This document shows, one piece after another, positions 45,723-55,786 of a DNA stretch of 64,000 bases. A program made the position numbers and the translations under genes. The number at the start of each line of letters is the position of its first letter. Within the stretch, counting starts at the first letter, position 1. The DNA is from Bos javanicus (taxonomy: Eukaryota; Chordata; Mammalia; Artiodactyla; Bovidae): assembly GCF_032452875.1 (NCBI RefSeq), contig NC_083869.1:73340501-73404500 (forward strand), in the 5' to 3' direction. Under the pieces are notes generated by a model. The model worked only from the letters and a program-made list of their open reading frames with translations. It was not told where the DNA came from and searched no databases.

Positions 45723-46704
45723 GCATATACATAAACACACACTCAGGAAGAAATGCCATTAATTACATACATAAAGGACACCATTTTTATTTGACAAGTC
45801 ATATAAATTTTCTTAAAATAATTCTTCCTGGCTTTTTTTTTTTTTTTGCTTTGCTTTTGTTTTTGTTGAGTACCACTCACTGCAGCTTTCCTACTTAGAA
45901 GAGAGGCACCTGTCTTTAAACTATACCCAGAAAAATTCAACTTTTGCAACCAATGGGACAAGGCAGCAGGGAAAACCTGGGGAAAAGGAACAGCCTCTGA
46001 GAAGCCTCATCACTGTGGCAGCACCAAGCAGAGAGCCAGAAACAGAAGTCACTTAATCTGAATCCAATCATCCTTTCTGGCTCTTCTCTCAAGGACACCA
46101 GGGGGAAAATTAAAACCTCAATGAAAGTCAAGGTTCTAGAGATAGGCAAGGGGCACAGAGGAGCCTCTCTTATCTGTTAGCACCCTCCCCTCAGGCCAGA
46201 AAGGGCACCTGAACCAGGGCAGTGGTCATACTGTGCTCCACAGAGCAGCTATAAAAGAGACGAAACTTTCTACAGTCTATACTGAGACAGTGCTGCTAGA
46301 CACGAATGAACAAGAAGGAAGAGAAGTCACTCTGAATTTGCAATTCACTCCTTTTGATCCTTTCTGGTCCCATTTAACCCCATCTTTCCATCAAGGCCTC
46401 TCCAACTTTATAGATTCCTTACAGTCCTACCTTTAGACCACTAAGACCATTAGGGGAGAGATTAAGGAAGCCCTCAGTTAAAAGAGATCCTACAAATTTC
46501 AAGTCAGCATGGCCTGGGCCTTGAGACAACAATGCCCTGGGCTAGAGTCCGCATGTATCAGATTTAGACAGAGTGAGGCTGCCCAGCACTGGCCCAGCAT
46601 TCCACTGTGAGGAAGGGACCGTGCCTGGCCTATCTTTCCCCCAGGGATACCCAGCCCTCAAGGCACTATCCACACAGGATCAGTGCTTAATTCACTTCAG
46701 TCAC
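45723..46704. other. Single-copy intron
   Basis: About 1 kb, with a T-tract at 45834-45847. The ORFs at 45937-46149 and 46233-46436 show no domain. Confidence 0.3.
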
Positions 46705-46860
46705 TGCATGAAACTTAGGTTCAAGGCCCAGAAACCTTGATTACTAGCTCTGTCATCTTGATCAAGTTACCTGATTTATCTGTACATCAATGTTCTCATT
46801 TGTTAAATGAATATACCAAGATCCATCTCATCTTGTGATAATAAGTTAAAAATGAACACA
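46705..46860 (+). repeat. MIR SINE
   Basis: ACTAGCTCTGTCATCTTGATCAAGTTACCTG and TCTCATTTGTTAAATGAA match the MIR core. Confidence 0.75.
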
Positions 46861-46875
46861 TATTTAGCGTAACTA

Positions 46876-47058
46876 CTGGTACTGGTGGCTCAGACGGTAA
46901 AGAATCTGCCTGCAATGCAGGAAACCCGGGTTCAATCCCTGGGTTGGGAAGACCCCCTGGAGAAGGGAATGGCTACCCACTCCAGTATTCTTGCCTGGAG
47001 AATCCCATGGACAGAGGAGCCTGGCAGGCTACAGTCTGTAGAGTTGGACACAACTGAG

Positions 47059-47059
<1 letters not shown>
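46876..47059 (+). mobile_element. Bov-tA SINE
   Basis: TGGTGGCTCAGACGGTAAAG head and well-kept A unit, ending GACACAACTGAGCA and passing into (AC)n. Confidence 0.92.

Positions 47060-47061
<2 letters not shown>

Positions 47062-47103
<42 letters not shown>
47062..47103 (+). repeat. (AC)21 microsatellite
   Basis: Uninterrupted AC dinucleotide grown from a Bov-tA tail; a likely polymorphic marker. Confidence 0.92.
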
Positions 47104-47104
<1 letters not shown>

Positions 47105-47107
<3 letters not shown>

Positions 47108-47889
47108 TAGAAAAGAAGTCTCATAAACAAATAAAGACTCCATCTCTTCCGTGTTTCCCACAGTCACTGTGACATCACAAAGGACTTACAAAGTCCACAC
47201 AGTGACACCCTGGATTGGGGATGGGGGTGAAAAGCATCCCCACAGTGTAGTCCTGGGGTGTTCCAGCTGTATGAGGACAGTATTTAAATAACCAATTACT
47301 CATTCCCCAAGATGACCCAACAACATCCAAAGCCAACTGTAGGGGCTCCTGGGCACGATCAGCCTCCTCGACTTTCCCTGAGTTCAGATGGAACAGTTGC
47401 TAATCCAGGAAGGGAAGGGATGCAGAGACAAGGGAGGAGCGGCCAAGAAACACAGTGCAGCCCTGAGGCAAGGTCCTGGTTCCACCTCTGGGACATATAG
47501 TTTTAGGGGGCAGAAGCCTGCTGTGCCTCTTTTGCCAAGCAAAGCAACAACGCTATTCTTTTCTACTTCACCCAAAACTCTGTCTCTGAGATTCAATCTG
47601 GTACCAGTGCACAGAGGCTGATTTCAGCGAAGTCAGCTCACAGTAATCAGTGACAGGTTAACAGAACATATACTGACCCTAAAATGAGTCTGCATGAAAG
47701 AGCCAGAAAAGCTTCCTAAAATATCATATAAGATGCTCCAAAAGCAAACTGAGTTCTATCAAAATGATGGCTTCCCCTATTCCCAAATTAGGTACAAATT
47801 ATAAGGCTCACTCTTCTCGCAAATGAATCACGAACAGTTCCCACCAGTGAGGAAAGTATCTACACACCGCAGGCACTCAGTGCCTCAGT
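47105..47889. other. Single-copy intron
   Basis: Nothing recognised in about 780 bp; overlapping ORFs at 47384-47621 on both strands have no domain. Confidence 0.3.
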
Positions 47890-48117
47890 CAGTGCCGGGG
47901 CTCGTAAACTACGGTCCAGGGGCCGCCGACCTCCATCTGTTTGTGTAAATTAAGTCTTGCTGGAACACAGCTACCGCCACTCACAAACACATTATCTGGG
48001 GCTGCTTTTGCATTTACAATGGCCCAAACAAGTTAAATATTTACAAGAAGACCACAGGGCCCACCAAGCCTAAAACATTTACCATGTGATCTTTAAGAAA
48101 GTTTGCTGACCTCTATT
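47890..48117. repeat. MER20 (hAT-type DNA transposon)
   Basis: CGGGGCTCGTAAACTACGGTCC, TGGAACACAGCTACCGCC, GGGGCTGCTTTTGCATTTAC and GAAAGTTTGCTGACCTC match MER20 end to end. In other mammals MER20 copies have been linked to endometrial gene regulation; nothing here shows that role. Confidence 0.82.
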
Positions 48118-48124
48118 CTAATGA

Positions 48125-48335
48125 AAGAAACACTGGCTAGGAAATCAGAGTCCTACATTTAAATCCCAGTTCCATGATCACAAAGAGAAATTATCTCGTT
48201 AATTCTCAGTAATTTCCGTGACCTCATGTATAAAATCAGGATACCACATCTACCTTGCAGGAATGTTATGAAGATTAAATGAGATATTAAATGCATATGG
48301 TAAATAAGCAAGAATCAGTAGCTGTTAAACCTTAA
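48125..48335 (+). repeat. MIR SINE
   Basis: GGCTAGGAAATCAGAGTCC, TTTAAATCCCAGTTCCATGA, TACCTTGCAGGAATGTTATGAAGATTAAATGAG. Confidence 0.8.
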
Positions 48336-49247
48336 TCAAAACCAGGTACAAACCTGTCTACCACATTAATACTCAAAGGTAACGTGATCCAGGCTCCAGC
48401 AAACTATTTTTTAAAATAAGACAGTATGTTGGCATTCATCACATTCTCTTACTAGGAAAAGGAATAACAATACCTAAGTGTTATCATTTTGGAAGGTCAA
48501 AAGTGCTTCTCTTTTCCCCTTATCTTTTTAGTTCTGAATTTAAAAAGAAAAAAACAAATGTCAAGAAGCCAAGCTTCAGAGAATTGCCTATTACAAAGTG
48601 AATCCCTTCAAATAAAACCTGAAGTGTACTTCAGGCTCTGACTAAGTAATCTCAATCCATGATTAAGGAAAAAAAAAAAAAACAGCTGTAGGTCCCTTAA
48701 AAATACACTTCCAGATTTCAGTAAAGCAACCAGGAAAATTTGCCAAGAATGCCCCTAAATTCCTGAGTTCACGCAGGGAACTAGGATGTGCTGAGCACCT
48801 GCAGTGTTTCAGGTTCTGGGCTTTAGGTGTGAACAAGGCACATGGTCACCACACTTAAGAGACCTTACAGACCAGAGGGGTGCTCAGCACTAGGTAAGAT
48901 CAGAACCACACGACGTGGCCTTGACGCCAAAGCCATCAGTATGAAGTCAAACAAGCTATCAGAGATTGAGGCTCCTGAGTGAAGACCTAGTCAAACACCT
49001 GCCCTGCACAGACAGGTAAAATGACTTGTCCATGACCACATGCAAATCAGCAGCAAACCCTGTTTTCCTTTCCTTCCCAGAGCTGTCTTTCTTGGAAATT
49101 ACTTCACAAAGGTTCTCAAGTCTTAATCTTTCACTCCACTGTGACCCTACAATTCCTATTATGAATAATCAACCCAGTCTTCAAAACCTCTGGGTTCCTC
49201 TAGACAGTTTTACTACTCTCTTCTGTCTTCCCACCAATTCTGTGCAT
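48336..49247. other. Single-copy intron
   Basis: An A-tract at 48667-48681. GAGCACCTGCAGTGTTTCAGG ... GTGAACAAGGCACATGG (48795-48850) may be an unresolved old repeat. Confidence 0.3.
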
Positions 49248-49259
49248 CTTTATTACTGC

Positions 49260-49471
49260 TTCCCTGATAGCTCAGCTGGTAAAGAATCCACCTGCAATGC
49301 AGGAGACCTGGGTTCGATCCCTGGGTTGGGAAGATCCCACGGAGAAGGAAACTGGCAAACCCCTCCAGTGTCCTTGCCTGGAAGATCCCATGAACAAAGG
49401 AGCCTGGCGGGCTGCAGTCCATTGGGTCTCAAAAGAGCTGGGCACGACTGAGCGACTAACACTTTCTTTCA
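49260..49471 (+). mobile_element. Bov-tA SINE with 12-bp TSD
   Basis: TTCCCTGATAGCTCAGCTGG head. CTTTATTACTGC is duplicated exactly at 49248-49259 and 49472-49483. Confidence 0.95.
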
Positions 49472-49625
49472 CTTTATTACTGCACACGCAACACTGATTG
49501 TAACCATTCACTCATATATCCTTACCCACCACTCCCAGACTACGAGTTTAGTGACGACAGAAACCAAGTCTTGACACTGTCAATGTCTGAAAGCTGATTA
49601 TGTGGCTGGCATATAATAACTGTAT

Positions 49626-49752
49626 GCATGCATGCTAAGTCACTTCAGTCATGACCGACTCTGCAACCCCATGGACAGCAGCCCATCGGGTTCCTCTGCC
49701 CATAGGATTCTCCAGGCAAGGATACCGGAGTGAGCTGCCATTTCCTTCTCCG
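49626..49752 (-). mobile_element. Bov-A unit with 12-bp TSD, antisense
   Basis: GCATGCATGCTAAGTCACTTC head. TAATAACTGTAT is duplicated exactly at 49614-49625 and 49753-49764. Confidence 0.94.
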
Positions 49753-49769
49753 TAATAACTGTATATTCA

Positions 49770-49872
49770 CTCTCATTTAGTGCATCTAATAACTTTCCCA
49801 CGTTATGGATGAGGAAACTCAGGCCCAGGGAGGTTAAGAAAGCTCCCTGTACAGCAAACCTGTGGGTTACTT
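49770..49872 (-). repeat. MIR SINE fragment, antisense
   Basis: CACGTTATGGATGAGGAAACTCAGGCCCAGGGAGGTTAAG is the reversed MIR core. Confidence 0.78.
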
Positions 49873-51482
49873 ATTTAACATCCATGTACCTCTGCCCCTT
49901 GCCTCGCCTCCTTCTTCCTAGCAGGAGTCTGGTACCCAACCCCTCCACACAGCCACAGGTTTGGCTCAGGGGAGGCTGAACCCCTTCATGAGACCAGGAG
50001 GTGAAGCGTGATGGCTGAAGGCCACTGTGGACATCTGTCCATTCCCAGTTATGCAGCAATGTAATGTAAAAAAGTCTGCTGGGGAGCTTCAGAGAAGGTT
50101 TCCTCCCAAGTAAAAGACATAAGCAGTCACTCTTCTTCCCTAGCAATTGCTTTAACTATGTGGACTTCTTAAGTTTTTAAAGGCAATTACTCAATCTCCT
50201 TATGCAAACTTTAAGTCAACTAAGTCGGCATTCAGTCACTCTGAGCCAGAAGCATCCTAATTTGCACACAGAAAGGGTGACTTCACAGACCTCAGAGACG
50301 TCACTAGTCTACCGCACCCTTGCCCTCTGCAACACTCCCACCACCCAGCACCAACACAGAGCAGGTTAAGAGGTACTTACTAAAGTCAGCTAAATGAATA
50401 AACAGATGAATGAAACAGACAAAATTTAAGCTCAACTTTCAAAGTCAAGGAAGGTAAACTTTATGTCCAGTTCTAAATGAAATATTAGGGACCGAGGTAA
50501 ACACCCTTAATAAATCTAAAGCCTGCTGACTCTTAGATAAGATCAAGATTCAATGTAATTGGAAAACAAAGTCTATATTAGAGCAAATAAAGAAATCCTG
50601 TAAGCAGCCGTTATAAGTCCATACGTGTCAGAAGACTGGTACAATGAAAAAAAAATCACAGAAGGTCCTGTGTCTGGAAGCCCCTTTGTCTGTAAGGTCT
50701 ATAGCACCTATTAGCAACCATGCCAACAGCCCGCTCTGTCTTCCATCTCAACCTAGATCCAAAGGGGCCAGCTTCTTAACACACTAAAGGCTGGGGAGGG
50801 GGACGAGGGGGAGAAATGACACCCCTTCAGCACTTCAAGTCCAGTCCAGTTTTCCTTCATGAAAACTCAATCTTTGAATGGCAACAAGGTTCACAACTCA
50901 TTTGCGTCATAGGACCCTGTCTGCTCCCTTCCCACCCACCAAGGGCACCTGAGGAGTCCTGACCTTTGGAACCTGAAGGATACCCTCCAGGCCATCACAA
51001 ACAGGTCTCAGGAGAGTCCTTGGCAAACCATACTATTGCTGGCCAGGTACCTGGGCCGACTTCAAAATAGGAGCCTGAAGGTAAGAAGCCCTCATCCTAC
51101 TGCCAATCCCCATCCCCAACCCCAAGAAAATCAATGAGGCCACTTGTTATTCACAAAGAGCCACTCACTGCAAGACATGATAGTCACTTTAACTTCAAGG
51201 CTTCAAATACTTGCACCTTTTCCACATAAAAGCCTCTCTTTATCTGGTCACAGGGCCATCTCTCAGTGCACTGAAGAATAAGGGTGTTTTGATCCCCAAC
51301 AAAAATCAAAGAAAACTCTACTTGCTCTAGAATGAAATGTCCAAAAGCCACAACGTGACTGAGTGTCTTAGTGGAAACCAAGGGATCAATCATGCTGATG
51401 GCTCTCAAAGGACTCTTCAAAGGACCCATTTTGACCCCCGCTAGGTAGCCCAGCCACCTAGAAGAGCATCCTCTTGCACACG
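49873..51482. other. Single-copy intron 2 next to the CLASP1 exon
   Basis: About 1.6 kb just downstream of the donor with no transposon recognised; the stretch nearest the exon is repeat-free. The minus-strand ORF at 51184-51429 has no known domain or plausible acceptor that I could confirm. Confidence 0.4.
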
Positions 51483-51491
51483 GCTTACCTT
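51483..51491 (-). other. CLASP1: 5' splice site of CLASP1 intron 2
   Basis: The exon ends in AAG and the intron begins GTAAGC, close to the U2-type consensus. The junction falls exactly after the Lys65 codon, as expected for the CLASP1 reading frame. Confidence 0.9.
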
Positions 51492-51683
51492 ATAATTGCT
51501 AGAGTTCACCCAAGAGGTAGCGAGTCCGTCCACAAGTTTGTCTAACATGGTCTGGTCATGCTCGAGGTCGGCAGACTTCTGTTTGTCTGAGAAATAGTCT
51601 ATCAGTTCTTGGCCAACCTGCAGTCGTTTCCCCACATCCTTCTGCAGCACCTGTGCCAGGCAGGCCTCCATGCGAGGCTCCAT
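51489..51683 (-). CDS. CLASP1: CLASP1 first coding exon (residues 1-65)
   Basis: This encodes the N-terminus of CLIP-associating protein 1, a microtubule plus-end tracking protein that stabilises microtubules at kinetochores, the cell cortex and the Golgi. The 65 codons start MEPRMEACLAQVLQKDVGKR and end at SSNYK. They match the CLASP1 N-terminus as I remember it (human has Ser rather than Ala at residue 7). CLASP2 is clearly different here, reading SSNYR and lacking the DYFSDKQKSADLEHD stretch. The segment is the start of the first TOG-like HEAT-repeat domain. The start is chosen because of the GCCATGG context and family match; a second Met at codon 5 is also conserved. Translation stays open past 51489 only into intron, where a GTAAGC donor directly follows the Lys65 codon, so the exon ends in phase 0. 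Codons 66 onward are not in the window. No frameshift or stop is present, so this looks like a functional exon. Confidence 0.95.
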
Positions 51684-51712
51684 GGCGGAATTCCAATCCA
51701 GAGCCGCAGAAG

Positions 51713-51838
51713 CTAGAGGGCGATGGGGGTGACGCCCTCCCCGTGAGCGGCCCCCGGAGGCGGCCTCTTTGTTTGCTGAAGGTTACTAAGAGCCTGTGTG
51801 TCAAAGATGCAATCCGAGGAATGGCAGCAATGCACCAT
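51713..51838 (-). other. Upstream ORF 3 in CLASP1 leader (41 codons)
   Basis: An ATG at 51838 in the context ACATGG opens 41 codons (beginning MVHCCHSSDC) and stops 29 nt before the CLASP1 start. The adenine is not at -3, so initiation may be leaky. The peptide is not recognised; the reading frame itself is certain, its translation is inference. Confidence 0.5.
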
Positions 51839-51879
51839 GTGTGGCTGAAGAGCAGCTGGGAGGATATTAAAAGTCCAAT

Positions 51880-51951
51880 TTAAATAACTAGTAGAGGAGA
51901 AAGGAATGAGTGGCAGAGTGACGCTCTCCTCCTGGGTCTGAAATACTTCAT
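51880..51951 (-). other. Upstream ORF 2 in CLASP1 leader (23 codons)
   Basis: An ATG in the context TTATGA opens 23 codons ending in TAA at 51880. It lies wholly inside the exon and ends about 200 nt before the main start codon, which leaves room for reinitiation. Confidence 0.4.
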
Positions 51952-51954
51952 AAT

Positions 51955-51966
51955 TCAGCAGTCCAT
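51955..51966 (-). other. Minimal upstream ORF 1 in CLASP1 leader (3 codons)
   Basis: The second base of the exon begins ATG GAC TGC TGA, a three-codon ORF just after the splice junction. Its start context includes the last bases of the preceding exon, which is not visible. Confidence 0.35.
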
Positions 51967-51967
51967 T

Positions 51968-51993
51968 CTGAAAAGCAAGAGAAGAGAAAAACA
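51968..51993 (-). other. CLASP1: 3' splice site of CLASP1 intron 1
   Basis: Read on the minus strand, this is an almost uninterrupted pyrimidine tract ending TTGCTTTTCAG, immediately before the exon that begins AATGGACTGC. A CTGAT-like branch site candidate lies about 10 nt further upstream. No other AG falls between the tract and the exon. Confidence 0.75.
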
Positions 51994-53425
51994 CATCAGC
52001 ACAGATAACAAAACGCTCAAATGTTGGGAAACATTTAATCATAGACAAAGCATTCGCGCTGCAGCATCGTTTATAAGCACAAGTGGAGCGAGAAGCATGA
52101 ACACTTGGCAAACATGTCAGAATAACATAATTATTATTTATATCAGGAAGAACGTCGAAGCCCAAAGCAAAGAACCAATGAGCTTCACAGTTGGTGGGTT
52201 GAGGTTTTTCACAATTTTCCAGCTTTAAATGCACCAGTCAGAAGAGCAAGCTTTTGCTTCAGCTGGATGATTTATGTGTACCTTAAATTCTGGTCCCCAC
52301 CAAAAACCAAACACCACTGTGTCTGAGTCCCTGTATGTACTGTAGCCTGTCTCTCAGCTTCCTACAATCCAAGTGCAGGAAGTGAGGCAGGCTCCACAGA
52401 AACAGCACTGACCAAACTGGCTGGCCCAGTAACAACAATCAAAGTCAAAGGCGACACCTACACCTGCTCAGCAGCTTTACAAAGGGCGAGCAGGTAGTGG
52501 TCCCTGCCTCCTCCTCCAGAGAAGTGACCAACAGGGAGAAGGGGAGAGGCTCACACTCTGACCACATTGTTGACACAGTGTTCTCCACGGGCAGAAGCAC
52601 CAACTGGGCCTGGTGTTTTGCTACAGAATTAGGAGACCTCAAAACCACCCTCGGCATAGCACAACTCAAACGATGTGAGGAGGTACCAAAGTCATTTTTA
52701 CTAGACAGGCTGAATGGGCAGACTATTTAATCTACAGCTCCTGGAACAACTGTACATGTTTATTTTTTCAACGTCTTTTCTCAATTCCTAACCCAAGAAG
52801 ATGCACAGAAAACCAATCTTCAAGATGCAGAAACCCTAACACTGTACTAAACAGAAATGTTCTTCACACCAACAGTCAGTGTGAACTCTCAGGGGTTCAG
52901 CAGGTAAATCTGATCTTATAAATCAAGTGACTGAAATTCAGGGCAGGGTAACTCTTCCAGTCTGTGCACAAGGTTTTTATCCCTTCCTGTCACCCACCCC
53001 ACCTCCACTCTCAGCAAAAAACCACAGTGCTCTTTCCAAGTCCTAGAATGAGAGATGAGTCAAGTCATCCAATGAGGAAAACACTCCTGCAAAGTCCCTA
53101 GCCCCTGATTACCCGTTTTCTGCTTTCCTTCCAATCAAGAAGCCTTGATGTCTCACGTGGCAGTCCTTCCTTAAGTGGAGGAGATATCGCTTTCCAGTCA
53201 TGTCCATGCCATGGAACTTGTCCTTCCGTCACAGGAAAGGTCTTCATATATAGCAAAGCAGCCATTACCCTTCACTCCAATTTTCAGTCCAAACAAAATA
53301 CCCCCACTTCCTTAATCAGCTCCCATGTCAGACTAATGAAAAGATATCAGCAATACATGAAAACTGGAGAAACCAATAGAACCTTTTCTTTCCGGGCCCA
53401 ATATTCGCCAAGAAGCTAGTTAAGG
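51994..53425. other. Single-copy intron 1 next to the CLASP1 exon
   Basis: About 1.4 kb upstream of the acceptor without recognised repeats. No exon or promoter motif seen. Confidence 0.4.
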
Positions 53426-53429
53426 TCAA

Positions 53430-53875
53430 GACTGGTAGATTAAAAATGGTTGCAAAGGCTTTGCTGTTCCTCCTCCATCGAGACGGAATCTCATCCTCCC
53501 CAGTGACCCTGGGATGAGTCCTGAGACTTGCTCTGGCCAGTGGGAAATCAGAGACGGCAGAAATGAACTAAGATTTGACCCCGGAGCGTGCGTGACTGCC
53601 ATGCTGTGAGGAAGCTGGTCTAGCCTCCTGAGCACAAGAAGCCATTAGAGGAGAACCAACTCGCTCCAAACAGCAGCCCGCAGCAACCACCAGACATGGG
53701 AGTGAGTCCATGGGGGACCACTCAGCATTACCAGTCACCGTCTGACTGCAGATACACAAATACATCTAAGGAGACAAAAGCCACCTGGTCAAACCACAGA
53801 ATGATGAGAAACTGTTCACTCATACTTTAAGCCATCCAATTTGTGGTGCTCTGTTACACCAGCAGATAATTGATC
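53430..53875 (+). repeat. MLT1-like LTR (ERVL-MaLR)
   Basis: GAGACTTGCTCTGGCCAGTGGG, GGTCTAGCCTCCTGAGCAC and the terminal TTTAAGCCATCCAATTTGTGGTGC...TGTTACACCAGCAGATAATTG follow the MLT1 3' half. It is a solitary LTR without internal genes. The subfamily is not assigned. Confidence 0.7.
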
Positions 53876-53999
53876 ACTCCTTATTCCTCTAAACATCTTT
53901 CATTCTCGGTGAAAAGAATTTCATATCCCTTACTTCTTCAAAGGGCCCAAAATCAGCAGACACTAACCAGTAATGACAGTGACGATATCAGTTTTGAGC

Positions 54000-54165
54000 A
54001 TCAACATGAGGGGTCAGGCTCTATGCCAAGATGATTTATACAGTTTATCTCTGATTCTCCAACCACTTCCATAAAGTAGGCATTAACACATCCCTATTTT
54101 ACAGGTGGGGAAAATGAGGCAAAGGTAAGTGATTTTCCAAGGTTGCATAGCCGGAAGTCTCCCTT
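54000..54165 (-). repeat. MIR SINE, antisense
   Basis: GATTCTCCAACCACTTCCATAAAGTAGGCATTAAC, CTATTTTACAGGTGGGGAAAATGAGGC and TTTTCCAAGGTTGCATAGCC. Confidence 0.8.
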
Positions 54166-55225
54166 TCCTACCTTCAAATCCTTGTTATTACAAGTCTGGC
54201 CTAGTTCTGTCCCAACTCAGAGAAAGGAGGTTAGACTTGATGGTGAGCTGGGAAGCAACAGGCCAGATAGCAAAGTCTCCACTCCCAGGAGAGGAAGGAG
54301 CCCATGCTCTTTCCCGTTATTTTTAAAAATACGTATTATAAATTTTATTTAAAAAAAATACATATTATATAAAAACTTCACCTTCAGCTGGAATTCCATA
54401 TGATTTCTAACAAGTAAGTATATGCTTCTTGAGAGTAGTTATGCAGTAAAGGTTTACCACACTCAGAAGCAGGTCACAAACTCCTGTGTATGAAATCCAC
54501 AGAATGACACTGGAAGCCCCAAAGCATTAAGCAAACTGGGTCCTCTTTGTTCTTTTTCTTTAATTAAAAAAAAAAAGTAATGGGTGATCCTCTCTTGCAC
54601 AAAAGTGCAAGACCTCTCTCCCCTACTCCCATCCCCCGGCCACATTTCCCCACCTAAAAGCAAAAGGTGTTGCTAACTTCCCGTGCCTTCCTTCACAGGT
54701 ATTTTTAGCTACCCAACAAATAAGTACACGTGTTCTCCCTCTGCACCCCCAGGAAGAGTTTCTTAAGTATTTACAGTTACATCATAAGAAGCAGCACAAT
54801 TCTGCCACAGGCCAACAGAAAGAACTTAAAAAATACCAGCTTCAACAAGAATGAAACACACAGCAGGACAGCCTGATGTAAGGGACACGTGTCAGACAGC
54901 CTCCAGTCTTGACTCTGCACTTCCAGGGTGGCAATGGGGAGATGAGTGGCTCCATATTCATCAAATAAGATTCAAGATCAGAAAAGCTTGCACAGGGCAT
55001 TTAAAAATATATATATATATATAGCTCTCTCTTGAACCTCTTTCTTATAGCTACTACTCTGTGGCACTTAGGTCACCACCAGAAAGGAGTGAAGACAATG
55101 GAGGGTGGGGCAGAGAACAAAAATCAGCTGTGAGCTCTGAACTTCCAAGTCTACTACAGGCTTCTCCATAAGAGAAGTTAAAAAAGGTAGTAGGGCCATT
55201 TTCACTAGTGACTTAGAACAGTAAC
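54166..55225. other. Single-copy intron
   Basis: About 1 kb, including AT-rich fold-backs near 54320-54370 and a (TA)n tract at about 55007-55021. No exon seen. Confidence 0.3.
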
Positions 55226-55229
55226 AAGT

Positions 55230-55690
55230 TGACATTTCTTACAAGTCTATGATAGGCTGGGCTCAGCAGGAGGTTCTTCTGCTAATCTTACCTGGGATCA
55301 CTCAGGTAGCTGCTGCTGTCTGCCAGCCTGACTGAGGCTGAAGAGTCTACAATGGCATCACCTACATGTCTGAGGCAATGACGCTGGCTGTTGGCTGGAC
55401 CTCTTGCCGCACGTGATCTCTAACAACCCAGTAATATAGTCTGTAGTTCAGTACATGTGGTTGGAGCATTCCAAGATGGCAAAGGGAAGACTGCCAGGCC
55501 TCACAAGGCCCAGGAGGCAGAACCTGCAATTCACTTCTGCCACAGTCCACTGTCAAAGCAAGTCACAAGGCCAGCCCAAAATAAAAGTGTGAGGAAATGG
55601 ATTTTACCAGTTAACAGGAGCCTCAAAAGAGTGCAGCAATGTGTTTCAATCTTACACGTGCAGTCTGTAGACATTTGTACAATGAATACC
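55230..55690. repeat. Probable MLT1-like LTR, diverged
   Basis: TGGGCTCAGCAGGAGGTTCTTCTGC, CACCTACATGTCTGAGGCAATG, GTCAAAGCAAGTCACAAGGCCAGCCC resemble an old MLT1-type LTR in reverse. Orientation and subfamily are unsure; a DNA-transposon alternative is possible. Confidence 0.5.
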
Positions 55691-55786
55691 TGAATGAGGT
55701 AAATACATTTATCTTCTTTGGTTACCCATCATCTTGATTACTTTTATTTACTCAACAATTTATGATACATCACATCTTACCACAGT

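Larger units (their letters stand above)
1..51488 (-). other. CLASP1: CLASP1 intron 2, upstream part
   Basis: Sequence downstream of the CLASP1 donor, at least 51 kb. I searched by eye for a continuation of the TOG domain (expected to begin VVLLGMDILSALVTRLQDRF) and for the U4atac snRNA gene that sits in a human CLASP1 intron. Neither was found, so the next exon should lie below position 1. Confidence 0.7.
51684..51967 (-). other. CLASP1: CLASP1 5' UTR portion of exon 2
   Basis: This is 284 nt of leader between a good 3' splice site (AG at 51968-51969) and the start codon. It is moderately GC-rich close to the start and AT-richer near the acceptor. It contains three upstream ATGs, each opening a short ORF that ends before the main start. 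Calling it exon 2 follows from the acceptor, which implies at least one upstream noncoding exon; none is visible up to 64000. Confidence 0.8.

Noticed and set aside
51713..52234. 173-codon minus-strand ORF across the CLASP1 acceptor
   Set aside because: Its first part lies in intron 1, upstream of a strong AG acceptor. Only its last 41 codons (uORF3) are in mature RNA.
53430..55690. Endogenous retroviral genes next to the MLT1-like LTRs
   Set aside because: Only LTR-like sequence is present, with no gag, pol or env remnants between or beside them.
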